From Asparagopsis taxiformis (taxonomy: Eukaryota; Rhodophyta; Florideophyceae; Bonnemaisoniales; Bonnemaisoniaceae), in assembly GCA_030407315.1 (NCBI GenBank), contig JALQPE010002790.1:38563-102562 (forward strand): 64,000 bases of DNA, read 5' to 3'. The notes beneath the pieces were generated by a model, which saw only the letters and a program-made list of their open reading frames with translations, was not told where the DNA came from and searched no databases. The translations under genes were made by a program, and so were the position numbers. The first letter of the stretch is position 1. Each line of letters begins with the position of its first letter. Positions 42,142-52,257 of the stretch are shown here, in pieces.

Positions 42142-42280
42142 CCCTACATATGTGGGGGCATCGGGGAACTGCTTGACGGTTCAGAAATTGCGGTAAACCT
42201 TCAGGATTGGACTGGAATGGAGTGGCATACGTAACTGATGATAGACAGAGAAGGAAAAAAAATGGAATGGAGTAGTTCAT
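42142..42280 (-). pseudogene. Secreted Thr-rich protein, N-terminal part with signal peptide
   Basis: ATG at 42280 opens MNYSIPFFFLLCLSSVTYA, a clear signal peptide, then a short spacer and VPRCPHICR, where the frame runs into the element B LTR. CPHIC aligns with CPQICR at the start of the second domain in the C-terminal part (35188-36672), and the CCCT duplication lies exactly at the junction. So both pieces were one gene on the minus strand before insertion. Confidence 0.88.
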
Positions 42281-43336
42281 GGTTGGGTTTTCACGATTTG
42301 ATGTCTCAGGATAGAGGTGCGTCTGCTGATAACAGAACGTATGTTTCACAGGAACTAGATGTGGATCCAGCCCGCTTTTATAGAGAGAAATGTATGATCG
42401 TCCGCGAGAGTAGTCAAGGGTTCGGAATGCTTTGAATGTCCTGAAATGATATATATCAATTCGGATGTTGAAAGGAAATGGTCCTGGCTGTACATACCGA
42501 AGGCGAAACTACTATCTAGGCCGCTCAGAATATATTTTACATGAACATTAACTGCAAAGGGCATATGGTGCTAAAAAGGCGGTATGCTGCTTCAAAGGAG
42601 ATGAATATCTTTCGCGTCATAACGTTTTCTTCTGTCACGACAGTATGGCAAGTAACGAACTCAAGACGCATTGCTGTGATGATGAGTGTTGGGATATTCA
42701 TATCCCTCATCTCCTCCCTGGTCAATCGGCTCCGCTCCGTTGGGATACCCATATATCCAGGTGACATGCCACCTCTAGTGTCTGTGCAGGCAAAACATTC
42801 TTTATAGTCTAACAATGAGAAGAGAAGCGATGTTTGTAGACAGATCCAGGGCTTCACCCTATGGTCTTTCACTTCCCCTTTGAACCGAGCTACAGAGACG
42901 TGTGGCGCCTCTGGAACTGTAACGGTACGTCAAATAGTGATAGTAGATATGTAAGCCGGCCATTATAGCAGACAGTCGAATAGAAGGCTGCAAAGAGCCG
43001 ACAGTATCAATCGTGCGGTTACAACTGCGGGAACATAGCAGAGGTGAGCAGACTGCCACACATCACGAAGCCTCCAGGGGCATTTAAGTAGGGCTAGAAA
43101 GGTAGAGCCTCGAAAGAAAAAAGGACAGAACAATGTTCAAGAAGGGGAAGCGAAAGTGCGTAGGGTGAAGCCCTGGATCTGTCTACAGAATTTTCTGCCT
43201 CGATCGAAGACAACTCTGAGGTCTTCGCTAGTCACTGTTGGTGATAAAGGGTTATCGCCTATGTCTTTACTTCGTCGGAGCGGTCGTGAGACGGCGGCTT
43301 AAATACTCTATGATGGAATACTGTAAGGAGCCGTTA
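42281..43336. other. Upstream flank of the split gene; gene-free
   Basis: About 1 kb with no supported ORF. It should include the promoter of the split gene and holds an imperfect inverted repeat (42835-43187). Confidence 0.4.
42835..43187. repeat. Imperfect inverted repeat, arms of about 52 bp
   Basis: Arms 42835-42885 and 43135-43187 are reverse complements with few mismatches; the core TGTAGACAGATCCAGGGCTT is exact. About 250 bp lies between. This could be a small non-autonomous element or a fold-back. Confidence 0.8.
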
Positions 43337-44208
43337 TTATTGTATGATCATCCGACAACGTAGGCTGACGAAGGCGTGACGGGTAAAATCGGGTTGATCA
43401 TCCGACAGTCGCCGCCCGTCAGGTCGTAGAAAGCCGGAGGAGTTTGAGCTTGGCACAGTATTGGGCTGGCTTGAGGGCTTTTGTGAGTATATCCGCAGAG
43501 TTTTTGTCGGACGATGTATAGTTATTCTTCCACGTTCGATCTGCTCCTTTAGGAAGTGATACTTAACATCAATGTGCTTGGACTTTGGCGTGAGATGAGG
43601 TGTGTTTGCCGTTGTAACTGCACCTGCATTATCCATATGCAGTTGTGTTGGTTGCTTTTCTGGATGTTGGAGGTCTGCAAGGAGGTTTCAGATGCAGATG
43701 ACGTGTTGGGCGGTATGGTAGCCTGCTACGTATTCTGCTGCCCAAGTACTGGGCGCAACAAAACGCTGACGCTTTGATTGCCAGGCAATGGGGGAGTTAT
43801 TAATACAGGATGACTGTGCCGGTGGTTGAGCGGCGAGTAGAGATACAGGCAGCAAAGTCACTGTCAGAATAAGCCACCAGTGTGTTAGATAGTTTTGTTT
43901 TGTATTGTAGGCCAAGATTGGGTGTACCTTTTAGGTAACGTAAGACCCGTAAACCTGCCTGCCAATGAAGTTTAGTGGGTTGGTGAGAATAGCGGTCGAG
44001 GTAGCCAGTTATATACGCGATGTCTGGCCGGGTAGAATCTGCGAGATATCGCAGGCTACCAACAAGGGAAGAGTAGTTGTAGAGCTTTGTATCCAAGGGT
44101 TCAGTGAGTTTAGAGCTGGTGTTAAGGATGTCAGAGGCGATAGGGGAGCTGGCTGGTTTAGCGTTTGTTAGTCCAAACGTTTCAAGAATTGTGGACATAT
44201 AAGCAGGT
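43337..44208 (-). pseudogene. Element D: copia remnant, RT end and RNase H part
   Basis: Minus strand. PAYMSTILETFGLTNAK, SLRYLADSTRPDIAYITG, YSDSDFAACISTRRSTTG, IAWQSKRQRFVAPSTWAAEY and KSKHIDVKYHFLKEQI are copia RNase H signatures, but they fall in different frames (breaks near 43650-43800 and near 43500). The left flank has a repeated TGATCATCCGACA and begins an LTR-like TGACGGGC in minus orientation. The right end is cut by element E at TQP. Confidence 0.85.
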
Positions 44209-44569
44209 TGTAACGAACTGAAGCTGATGCCAGCAATGGCCAGCATAAACTAGTGTATTCTAGACACTACAAGTTGCACTAAGTTTACTCATATACTATA
44301 GGCTGCTAGAAAGTAACTTGCTGTTACGCCTAGAAGTATCTAGTTGGCTATGTCATCGAGTGATGTCATGATGGCATCATGTTAGATTTATTTTTGATGA
44401 CATAATTTTATTTTGATTAGTATTTTCTAGAATTAGTTCGACATCGAACTACAATTCTATGGTGGGTATAAAAGGCATGGTCAACTCCGGTCTTGGGGGA
44501 TCGGAGGCATCACCGATCATTCAACGAAAACAACTACCACTCAGCTATCCCGTATACACATTCGTTTCA
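44209..44569 (+). repeat. 5' LTR of element E
   Basis: 361 bp, TGTAACG...CGTTTCA. Contains a TATAAAA box (44467-44473) and a near-palindromic TGATGTCATGATGGCATCA upstream of it. Transcription is expected to start some 30 bp after the TATA box. Confidence 0.93.
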
Positions 44570-44570
44570 C

Positions 44571-44582
44571 TGGTAGCATCGC
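44571..44582 (+). promoter_or_regulatory. Primer binding site of element E
   Basis: TGGTAGCATCGC begins with the TGG complementary to a tRNA CCA end and lies right after the LTR. The primer tRNA identity is not assigned. Confidence 0.75.
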
Positions 44583-44659
44583 TTTCTACGGGCGCACTGA
44601 GTGAGCAGTTCGGCAAACGCCGGCCGACTGCAAGCTCTTGGCTGAAAAGCCATCGTTGG

Positions 44660-44880
44660 GAGTTATTGAACACCTGAGGGCAGGAGTGCCAGGTGTAAGA
44701 ACTGTAGTGTCTGCTACCCCTTGAGCAAGGGTAAGTTACCTGAGGGCAGGAAGGCCAGGTAACTAAGGGCCTACAGGAGGGACTGTAAGTGGTCAACCCG
44801 AGGGCAGGAGAGCCGGGTTGTACCTGAGGGCAGGAGGGCCAGGTGGTGTCTGAGGGCTGGAGAGCCAGACATCCCACTTA
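44660..44880 (+). ncRNA. Array of paralogous RNA hairpins in the element E leader
   Basis: Five hairpins share the core GAG-GGC-NGGANN-GCC: 44670-44696 (stem ACACCT/AGGTGT), 44734-44764 (AGTTACCT/AGGTAACT), 44794-44820 (CAACCC/GGGTTG), 44821-44845 (TACCT/AGGTG) and 44847-44871 (TGTCT/AGACA). Loop cores are conserved while outer stems change on both sides together. Two unrelated small hairpins (44714-44732 and 44771-44787) lie between. This sits in untranslated leader between primer site and gag, where packaging or translation signals of retroelements are found. Confidence 0.85.
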
Positions 44881-45371
44881 CAGAACCTAGATCGGAAGTC
44901 TAGCTTCCTGGAGGGATTCTTGATTCTCAAGACTATCCTCTGACCAGTCCTGTGCTGTCGCCAATTGTATTCCCTATACATCCTATTCCACTTGTTGGCT
45001 GTTAGCTAGGTGGACCGACAGGGTCACGGATACGGGTAACGCAGGCTTGATAGGGGTAAGGACTTGGACTAAGAGGGGTGGAGAGGAGATAGGAAAACTT
45101 GAGGAAAGTTGGGTACGGTCGACTCGAGAAACTTTCTTATAGGGTAAGGACACCGAAGGGTTTACATCGTAAACTGGTGGGGATATCCCGAACGGATCGT
45201 TGAACCACATTCCCTGGGGTGGGTGTGATCAGAGTGCTGAAATTCCTCCCTCCGCGGGTAGAGGACCCGTCGTCAAAGGACTAATCCTTTCAAAAATTGG
45301 AAACTGGAAATTTGTTGTTGAAGAAGAAAGAAGTTTTTTAAGGTTTTAAGTTTGGGAAGAACACTGTCATT

Positions 45372-46139
45372 ATGTCGTTATTGAAGCCCAATAAGCCCCC
45401 GACATTCGATGGAACGCGTGAGGCGTTTACTGTTCGGACGTGGCTACACTCTGTTGGAAGGTACATTTCTCTCATTCAGGTAGGCTCGGATGCAGAAATA
45501 TCCGATAAACAAGCTATTGATTTCGCTTCGACGTTCATGACAGGGGTGGCTGCCAACTGGTGGTTTACCGTTGTCAACGGAGCGAAAATGCCTGATTCTT
45601 GGGAGGCCTTCTCAAACCTGGTTATTCAAGAGTTCGTTCCTCAAGATAGTGCTGTTAGAGCCCGCGATAAGCTCAGCAAGTTGAAACAGAAAACAAGCGT
45701 TTCTGCCTATCTTTCCGAGTTTAGGAACATCGTAATCAATATCCAGGATATGAGTGAGGGTGAGAAGTTGGCACGTTTCTGTGAAGGTCTCAAGTCTCAT
45801 ATTCTTCTAGATGTTCGCAAGAACAATCCATCGGACCTTGATGCCGCTGCAAACATTGCTCTTAGCGTTGATGGTGCTTATTACGGAGCTGGGTTCTATA
45901 CAGGAAAAGTTGTTCCTTCAAGTTATTCTGGGTACGCTCCCATGGAAATCGGCAACTTCGAGAAAAGCCATTCCATGAATGCCCAGAAGAGGAAGGATAT
46001 TCGTGAGAACCTATGCTTTGTATGTCACAAGCCCGGTTGCAGAGCGTATAGGCACAAAGGGGAAGTCAAGAAGAGGCTTAATACGAACAACACTCAGGTT
46101 CATTGGGGAGCACCAAGTTCCTTTCCACAGGAAAACTAG
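45372..46139 (+). CDS. Gag protein of element E
   Basis: 255 codons from ATG 45372. Contains a retrotransposon Gag core (FASTFMTGVAANWWFTVV, SVSAYLSEFRNIVINI, FCEGLKSHILLDV) and one CCHC-type knuckle CFVCHKPGCRAYRH. It ends with TAG inside a 58-nt overlap with the pol frame. Confidence 0.9.
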   Translation: MSLLKPNKPPTFDGTREAFTVRTWLHSVGRYISLIQVGSDAEISDKQAIDFASTFMTGVAANWWFTVVNGAKMPDSWEAFSNLVIQEFVPQDSAVRARDKLSKLKQKTSVSAYLSEFRNIVINIQDMSEGEKLARFCEGLKSHILLDVRKNNPSDLDAAANIALSVDGAYYGAGFYTGKVVPSSYSGYAPMEIGNFEKSHSMNAQKRKDIRENLCFVCHKPGCRAYRHKGEVKKRLNTNNTQVHWGAPSSFPQEN

Positions 46140-49100
46140 TCGGTCCTCCTAAAAACAAGTTGTACGCTCAGGATGGACCTGAAAAGAGTGTGAATGTTCG
46201 ATGCGCTGATGCGCAAGTTAAGAGACCAGAAAAGCCAGGAAGGGCTGTTCCAAGGCAGGAGAAGGGCCGTGTAGAGCCGAGAGTCTTGGAAGCTGAATCA
46301 AATACTATTGTTGGGAAAGAAAGCATCACTACTGATGACCCTATACCAGTAGATCCATTATTGGTTTTCCATGGAAAGTTGAACGGATTACCAGTCAAAG
46401 TATTGAAAGATGATGGATGCAATACCAACGTAGTAGGGGCCGAGTTTCTGAGGAAGCAGAAATCTCGAGGAAATTTCATGATTCAGAAAGAGAAAATACA
46501 AGTCTCACACTCTCGAAAAGGTTCCACGGAAGAAGCATCTGAAGTAATCATCAAAGGAACATTGAATATGGGTTCACATACCTATACATCAAATTGGGTT
46601 GTTGCCAATTGTAGGTATGATGTTCTTTTGGGGATGCCATGGCATGTCGCCCACAATCCAGTTATCGATTACAAAAAAAGGGTTGTGAAATGTGGCCATC
46701 AGTTGCTTCACGCCTGTAAAGATCCTGATGATCCAAGGATTCATGTGACGAATCTTGTAGTGAGAAAATTCAGAAAAATGTTACGGAACAGGAAGAACAG
46801 TAATGACTTTGAAGTGTATCAAGTGTTCGAAAAGGAAAATATTCAGGGAATGGAAGGTTCCAAACACAGTGAGAGGTTGGGGAAGTTACTGACAAAGTAC
46901 CAGGAAGTGTTCAGAAGTGACCTTCCAGATGGACTTCCTCCCAAGCGAACAGTAGATCACGCGATCGATGTTCAGAAAGATGCTAAACCTCCACTGAGAC
47001 CTCTATTTCAGCTGTCTCCCGCGGAACTCAGAGCAGCTAAGGAATATGTCGAGGAAATGCTGAAGAAAGGAAAAATAAGATCAAGTAAGTCACCTTATGG
47101 AGCTCCTCTGTTCTTTGTCAAAGAGAAAGACAAGCTTCGTGGAGTAGTCGATTATCGAGCTTTGAATCGAATCACGAAGAGGAACAACGCTCCATTGCCG
47201 AGATCTGATGAAATGTTTGATCGCCTTGGGGGATCAAAATATTTTTCAAAACTAGACCTCAAGACGGGGTTCCATCAGATCAGGGTGAAGCCGGAAGACA
47301 TCGAGAAAACAGCGTTTAATACAAAATATGGGCAGTTCGAATATCTTGTCATGCCTATGGGTTTGTGTAACGCTCCTGCAACGTTCCAGACCTTGATGAA
47401 ACAGATTTTCTATGATTGCATTGATGTTTTCTTGGTTGTTTACATGGATGATTTACTAGTATTCAGCAAAACGGAAGAGGAACATTTTCGGAATTTGGAA
47501 ACTGTATTGGAGCGTCTGAAACGAAATGAATTGTACGTTTCTCCAAAGAAATGTGAATTCTTTCAGACAGAGGTCGACTTCTTGGGATTTTTGGTTGGTA
47601 GAGACGGCATCAGGGTTAATCCAGAAAAGGTTAACGTCCTTAAAACCTGGCCAAAACCAAAATCATTGACAGAGTTGAGAAGTTTCCTTGGTCTCTTACA
47701 GTTTTTCCGAAGGTTCATTCCGAAATTCTCTGGGATTGCGGCTCCATTGACGGATCTGACGAAGAAAGAAAAGGGTATTGGACAATGGGATGAAATGTGT
47801 GATGAATCTTTCCAAAAGTTGAAAGATGCAATGATTCAGGCTCCAATATTAGTTGCACCTGATTGGAGTAAGGCCTTCCGAGGTCATGTTGATGCATATC
47901 AGCTCGCTGTTGGTGGTACTCTAACTCAGCTGGACGAGAATGGGAAGGATCGTGTTATTGCCTTCTATTCAAAAAAGTTATCATCCACTGAGGCAGATTA
48001 TACAGCGAATGACCGAGAACTATTGGCTTTGATTTGTTTCTTGGAAAGATTTCGATGTTACCTCGAAGGAGTTGAATTTGAAATATTCACAGACAACCAA
48101 GTACTAAAGAGTTTCTTTTCGAAAGTCAAGTTGAGTCGAAAAGAAGCGAGATGGTTGGAAACTCTAGGTAACTTTGGTATATTCCCGATAACCCTCAAAC
48201 CTGGCAAGATTCATGTATTGGGTGATGTTTTATCAAGGGCTCCTCACGTTATAAATGGGCGAAATGCTTCATTTAGCAATATTGAAGTACCTGAAATCAA
48301 TTTTGAAGACATTGTAACCCGATATGATGATGACCAGTTCTTCGGACCAGTGGTAAGAGCCATGGAAGGAGATTTTCCTGAAGATGAGATTCAGAAACGG
48401 AAGCTGGAAAAGATCATACCATTGTTTTGTCGTGAACGGGCGAGGCTATTTTACAATGGAAAGTTGTGTGTACCGAGAAGGTCTGTGTCCAGTATTTTGC
48501 AAATGGCACATGACTCTAGGATAAGCGGTCATTTCAAGTTCTTGAAGACGCTAGCAAGACTTGAAAAATTCCATTGGAGACACAAAGCCCGAGATCTCCG
48601 GAAGTATGTGGAGGGATGCATGAAGTGTCAGCAATACAAAGACTCTAATCAGAAGAAGTTGACTGATCCAACTTCTTTAGAGATTCCTGAGAGAAGATGG
48701 GGATCTCTAGCAACCGACTTTATCGTAAGTCTACCCAAGACAAAAGACGGTTATGATGCCATAACTACCTGGGTAGACCGGTTGACGAGAAGAGTTCATT
48801 TTATCAAGTCAAGAGGTACTGACACTGCTGAGGATGTTGCGAATGCATTCTTCTCCAACATATTCAAGCTTCATGGACTTCCTGACAATGTGGTATCGGA
48901 TCGAGATAGAAAGTTTACATCCAAGTTTTGGGATTGTTTGATGGAACTATGTGGCGTTAAGCTCAAGATGTCTACGAGCAGGCACCCACAGACGGATGGC
49001 ACGTCCGAAATCATGAATCGGATGATTGAGAACTATCTTCGGTGCTATTGTTCCTATAACCAAGACAATTGGGATGAACTTCTACCATCTGCAGAGTATT

Positions 49101-49807
49101 CCTACAATTCTGCTGTTTCTGAAGATCTAGGTATGTCCCCTTTTGAGCTGGACCTGGGATGGATTCCAAAGTCTCCTTTGGACTTTGTGTCTGGAAATGA
49201 GATACCTGTGCAAAGTGTTGAGGAATTCAAGAAACGGCTTACAGCTTCTCTTGAAGATGCTAAGTACTCTTACAACATTGCGAAAGCAGCACAGAGTGCG
49301 TATGCCTCCAGAAAGTTCAAGGATCCAGACTATAGGGTGGGATCCAAGTTATGGATTAACAGGTCTTTGTTCAGGGATGCATACTCCCAGTCTCAGGAAA
49401 AGGAGAAGTTGACAGCAAGACGTTTTGGACCGTTTGTTGTGAAGGAATTGATTGGCAAAAATGCTGTTAGGTTGGATCTTCCTGATCATATCAAGATTCA
49501 TCCTGTTGTTAATGTCAGTCACACAAATCCTCATATAGAACAACCGAGTGATATTGCTGCTCCAATACCTCCTGTACCGGCCCCTGTCCCTGCTATTGAA
49601 GGTGATGAAATCGAGGTTGAAGCGATCTTGAATCATAGAAAAAGAGGACGAGGATATCAGTTCCTAACCTTGATGAAAGGTAGTCCTACGCATGATGCTT
49701 CATGGCAACCTACGAGGGATTTCATAGACAGAGATGGCACGAAGACTGGAATATGGTTAGAATACATCCGGAAGAAGAATATTCTACCGGAATATCATGA
49801 TGAATAA
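46082..49807 (+). CDS. Pol polyprotein of element E
   Basis: The frame is open from 46082, in the -1 frame relative to gag. Protease region KVLKDDGCNTNVVG has D-D-G. Reverse transcriptase GVVDYRALNRITKRNNAPLP, KLDLKTGFHQIRV and FLVVYMDDLLVFSK. RNase H begins FRGHVDAYQLAVGG. Integrase has H-H-C-C (ISGHFKFLKTLARLEKFHWR, CMKCQQ) and DDE residues in ATDFIVSLPK, VVSDRDRKF and QTDGTSEIMN. C-terminal chromodomain-like region EVEAILNHRKRGRGYQFLTL. No stop. How pol is expressed (frameshift or other) is not settled. Confidence 0.92.
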   Translation, partial: YEQHSGSLGSTKFLSTGKLVGPPKNKLYAQDGPEKSVNVRCADAQVKRPEKPGRAVPRQEKGRVEPRVLEAESNTIVGKESITTDDPIPVDPLLVFHGKLNGLPVKVLKDDGCNTNVVGAEFLRKQKSRGNFMIQKEKIQVSHSRKGSTEEASEVIIKGTLNMGSHTYTSNWVVANCRYDVLLGMPWHVAHNPVIDYKKRVVKCGHQLLHACKDPDDPRIHVTNLVVRKFRKMLRNRKNSNDFEVYQVFEKENIQGMEGSKHSERLGKLLTKYQEVFRSDLPDGLPPKRTVDHAIDVQKDAKPPLRPLFQLSPAELRAAKEYVEEMLKKGKIRSSKSPYGAPLFFVKEKDKLRGVVDYRALNRITKRNNAPLPRSDEMFDRLGGSKYFSKLDLKTGFHQIRVKPEDIEKTAFNTKYGQFEYLVMPMGLCNAPATFQTLMKQIFYDCIDVFLVVYMDDLLVFSKTEEEHFRNLETVLERLKRNELYVSPKKCEFFQTEVDFLGFLVGRDGIRVNPEKVNVLKTWPKPKSLTELRSFLGLLQFFRRFIPKFSGIAAPLTDLTKKEKGIGQWDEMCDESFQKLKDAMIQAPILVAPDWSKAFRGHVDAYQLAVGGTLTQLDENGKDRVIAFYSKKLSSTEADYTANDRELLALICFLERFRCYLEGVEFEIFTDNQVLKSFFSKVKLSRKEARWLETLGNFGIFPITLKPGKIHVLGDVLSRAPHVINGRNASFSNIEVPEINFEDIVTRYDDDQFFGPVVRAMEGDFPEDEIQKRKLEKIIPLFCRERARLFYNGKLCVPRRSVSSILQMAHDSRISGHFKFLKTLARLEKFHWRHKARDLRKYVEGCMKCQQYKDSNQKKLTDPTSLEIPERRWGSLATDFIVSLPKTKDGYDAITTWVDRLTRRVHFIKSRGTDTAEDVANAFFSNIFKLHGLPDNVVSDRDRKFTSKFWDCLMELCGVKLKMSTSRHPQTDGTSEIMNRMIENYLRCYCSYNQDNWDELLPSAEYSYNSAVSEDLGMSPFELDLGWIPKSPLDFVSGNEIPVQSVEEFKKRLTASLEDAKYSYNIAKAAQSAYASRKFKDPDYRVGSKLWINRSLFRDAYSQSQEKEKLTARRFGPFVVKELIGKNAVRLDLPDHIKIHPVVNVSHTNPHIEQPSDIAAPIPPVPAPVPAIEGDEIEVEAILNHRKRGRGYQFLTLMKGSPTHDASWQPTRDFIDRDGTKTGIWLEYIRKKNILPEYHDE

Positions 49808-49834
49808 CTAAGTTGATGAGGACATCAACTGTGT

Positions 49835-49848
49835 GAGGGGGGGAATAG
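49835..49848 (+). promoter_or_regulatory. Polypurine tract of element E
   Basis: GAGGGGGGGAATAG immediately before the 3' LTR; purine-only except one T. Confidence 0.85.
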
Positions 49849-50210
49849 TGTAACGAACTGAAGCTGATGCCAGCAATGGCCAGCATAAACTAGTGTATTC
49901 TAGACACTACAAGTTGCACTAAGTTTACTCATATACTATAGGCTGCTAGAAAGTAACTTGCTGTTACGCCTAGAAGTATCTAGTTGGCTATGTCATCGAG
50001 TGATGTCATGATGGCATCATGTTAGATTTATTTTTGATGACGTAATTTTATTTTGATTAGTATTTTCTAGAATTAGTTCGACATCGAACTACAATTCTAT
50101 GGTGGGTATAAAAAGGCATGGTCAACTCCGGTCTTGGGGGATCGGAGGCATCACCGATCATTCAACGAAAACAACTACCACTCAGCTATCCCGTATACAC
50201 ATTCGTTTCA
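49849..50210 (+). repeat. 3' LTR of element E
   Basis: 362 bp; differs from the 5' LTR by an A to G change and one extra A in the TATA-region A-run. Confidence 0.93.
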
Positions 50211-52225
50211 CAGGTTGTGTGAGCGTGATAGAGGAATTTGTACGGGTGAATTTCCAACCAAGAATATGTTGGACTGGACCAAGATCCTTAATGATGTATT
50301 TGGACTGCAGCTGGCTCTTGGCGTGTTCGCGGAGCGTATCGGAATTGGATACGACGAGGAAATCGTCTATTGTGATCACAAAAAAAACGAACCTAGTGGT
50401 GTCAAAGGTGGAGCGGAGAAGGAAGGTACAGCTTTCGCTGCTGAGGCGAATGAAGTGATGGAGCTTAAGGTGTTGGGAGAGGCCACGGGTGAATATGCTA
50501 CAGGCTTGTTTTGCGCCGTTCATATTACCTGTAAGTTTGCCTATGTAGCCGGGGTATTTGTAGTCTCCATTGAATCGGGGGGGGGCTGGTAGAAATAGAG
50601 TGGCTTTTCATCGCCGAAGGTTTCATGAAGAAAGGCGGAGTCAATATCCTAATGATGCACACTATAATTGTGTGCCGCGGCGATGGCAAGGGCAGTTCGC
50701 ACAGCATCTCGGTCCACAACTGGGGATGTGATGTTGTCTGGGTCGAAATGCTCATGAGGATTTTGTAGGTCGCCGCGTACGGTGCACCGAGTTTTTCGAG
50801 AGATGGGGTTTCCATTGGAGTCTGTTTTCGTGCGGAGGACGAATTTGAGAGGGAGAAGCTTTGTGTTGGCAGGTACTTGAGAGGGTGGGATGTATGTAAT
50901 TGTACCTCTTTTTTCAAGGTTGTCCAGCTCGCTATTCCAGGACTCTGCCCATTCTGTAGCATCGGCACTTTTTCTAGCTTCTTTGAGTGTCTTGGGGTTG
51001 GTAAAACAAGTCGAGGATGATATGGTAGGAATGGGGTTTGATGAAGGGGTAGATGTGAAGCAAGTGACAATCGGGTCTTGATTGGGGTCGTACAGTTTAA
51101 AATCCGATATGCGGAATTTAGAAACAGTCTGGGATTGTGGGTTGTAGACATGGTAGTGATTTGAATCAAGTCGACCAATATAATGGACGAGTTGTGAGCG
51201 TGACTGGAGTTTGTTTCCAGGGTTTCGGTTGTGGACGTGGCCCAGTTTGCCAAATGGAAGGAATGTCGTAACGTCCGGGATTGAGTTGGTCCATACGGTT
51301 ACGGGAGGTTTTCCGTGTGCAGAGTGCGGGGAGTGGTTGTGATGGTCGACGGCTGCGTGGAGAGCGTATTCCCAAAGATGCGATGGAAGACCAGAGGTGA
51401 GAAGAAGGGAGCGCACAGTATCCATGAGTGTGCGGTTAATACGCTCGGCGAGGGCGTTTTCTTGGGGGCTATGGGGTACGGTAGGATGGACAGTAACGTG
51501 TTCAGAGTTGTAGAATTGAAGGAGGTCTTTGGTGAAATATTCTTTCGCATTGTCCATAGTGACGTCAGTGACGCAATGAGTGGTGAGTGTGTGGATACGA
51601 GATATGTACGTGCGGATATAAGCGGCAGCAAGATTTTTTCGTGGAGAGAGATGTACCTGGATGAATCTGCTATGTTCATCCAGAAAAAAATGTGGCGAAA
51701 TATTGGTTCTTATGGATTGAGTGAGGGCGAAAGGGGCCGCAAACGTCAGTGTGGACATGGGCACATAATGATGCGGTGCGCATCCGTGAATGGAGGGGCG
51801 CGGACGTTTGTTTGCCCAAAGCACATCCCGTGCATGTGATTTTTGGTGGCGGGGATTTGAATGTGCTGGGTAGTCCGTGGACGAGTTCAGATAAGGCTAA
51901 TTTTTTGGATGCGCAGGGGATGAAGGTGTCCTAGTTTGAGGTGCCAATTGTGAAAGTCTTTTTCAATTTCATTGAGTGGAGCTGTAGCAGGTGGGCGTTG
52001 TGGTTTGGTGATCTGTTTTGGGCTCGAGGGGGTAGAGGGAGATTTGGAGATGGGACTGGGTGAGCGTCTTTGCATACGTGGGACAGGGGATCGGGAAATG
52101 GGGGACTGGGTTGTAGTAGGTAGAAAATCCGCAAAGCGGCAAAACCACCCTACAGGTGTCCCGAGCCTCGGTAGCGTGGTAGAGCAAGCGAATCTTGCGT
52201 CAACCGCCAATGGCGAGTATACCAC
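50211..52225 (-). pseudogene. Element D: copia remnant, integrase and RT part
   Basis: Minus strand continuation of the copia split by element E. GAG-pre-integrase FHNWHLKLGHLHPLRI, integrase core with TMDNAKEYF and PHSPQENALAERINR, LKEARKSADATEWAESWNSE, CTVRGDLQNP, then a stop in place of the Trp in HNYSVHH, a frame break at a C9 run near 50580, and NGAKQACSIFTRG with FVITIDDFLVVSN. Gag and protease are missing and no right LTR is found, so D is 5'-truncated near 52240. Confidence 0.88.
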
Positions 52226-52257
52226 GAAAGGTCTTCCGGTAATGCCGGGTGAAGGTT

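Larger units (their letters stand above)
44209..50210 (+). mobile_element. Element E: full-length Ty3-type retrotransposon with separate gag and pol
   Basis: 6002 bp. LTRs of 361 and 362 bp differ at one substitution and one A-run indel. Target duplication CAGGT (44204-44208, 50211-50215). Primer site TGGTAGCATCGC starts two bases after the LTR. Polypurine tract at 49835-49848. Long structured leader, gag, then pol in another frame. Inserted within copia remnant D. Confidence 0.96.

Noticed and set aside
52160..52235. tRNA gene (CCTCGGTAGCGTGGTAGAGC looks like a D arm)
   Set aside because: No 7-nt anticodon loop with U33 can be made, and no T arm or acceptor partner follows. It overlaps the upstream edge of the copia D remnant.
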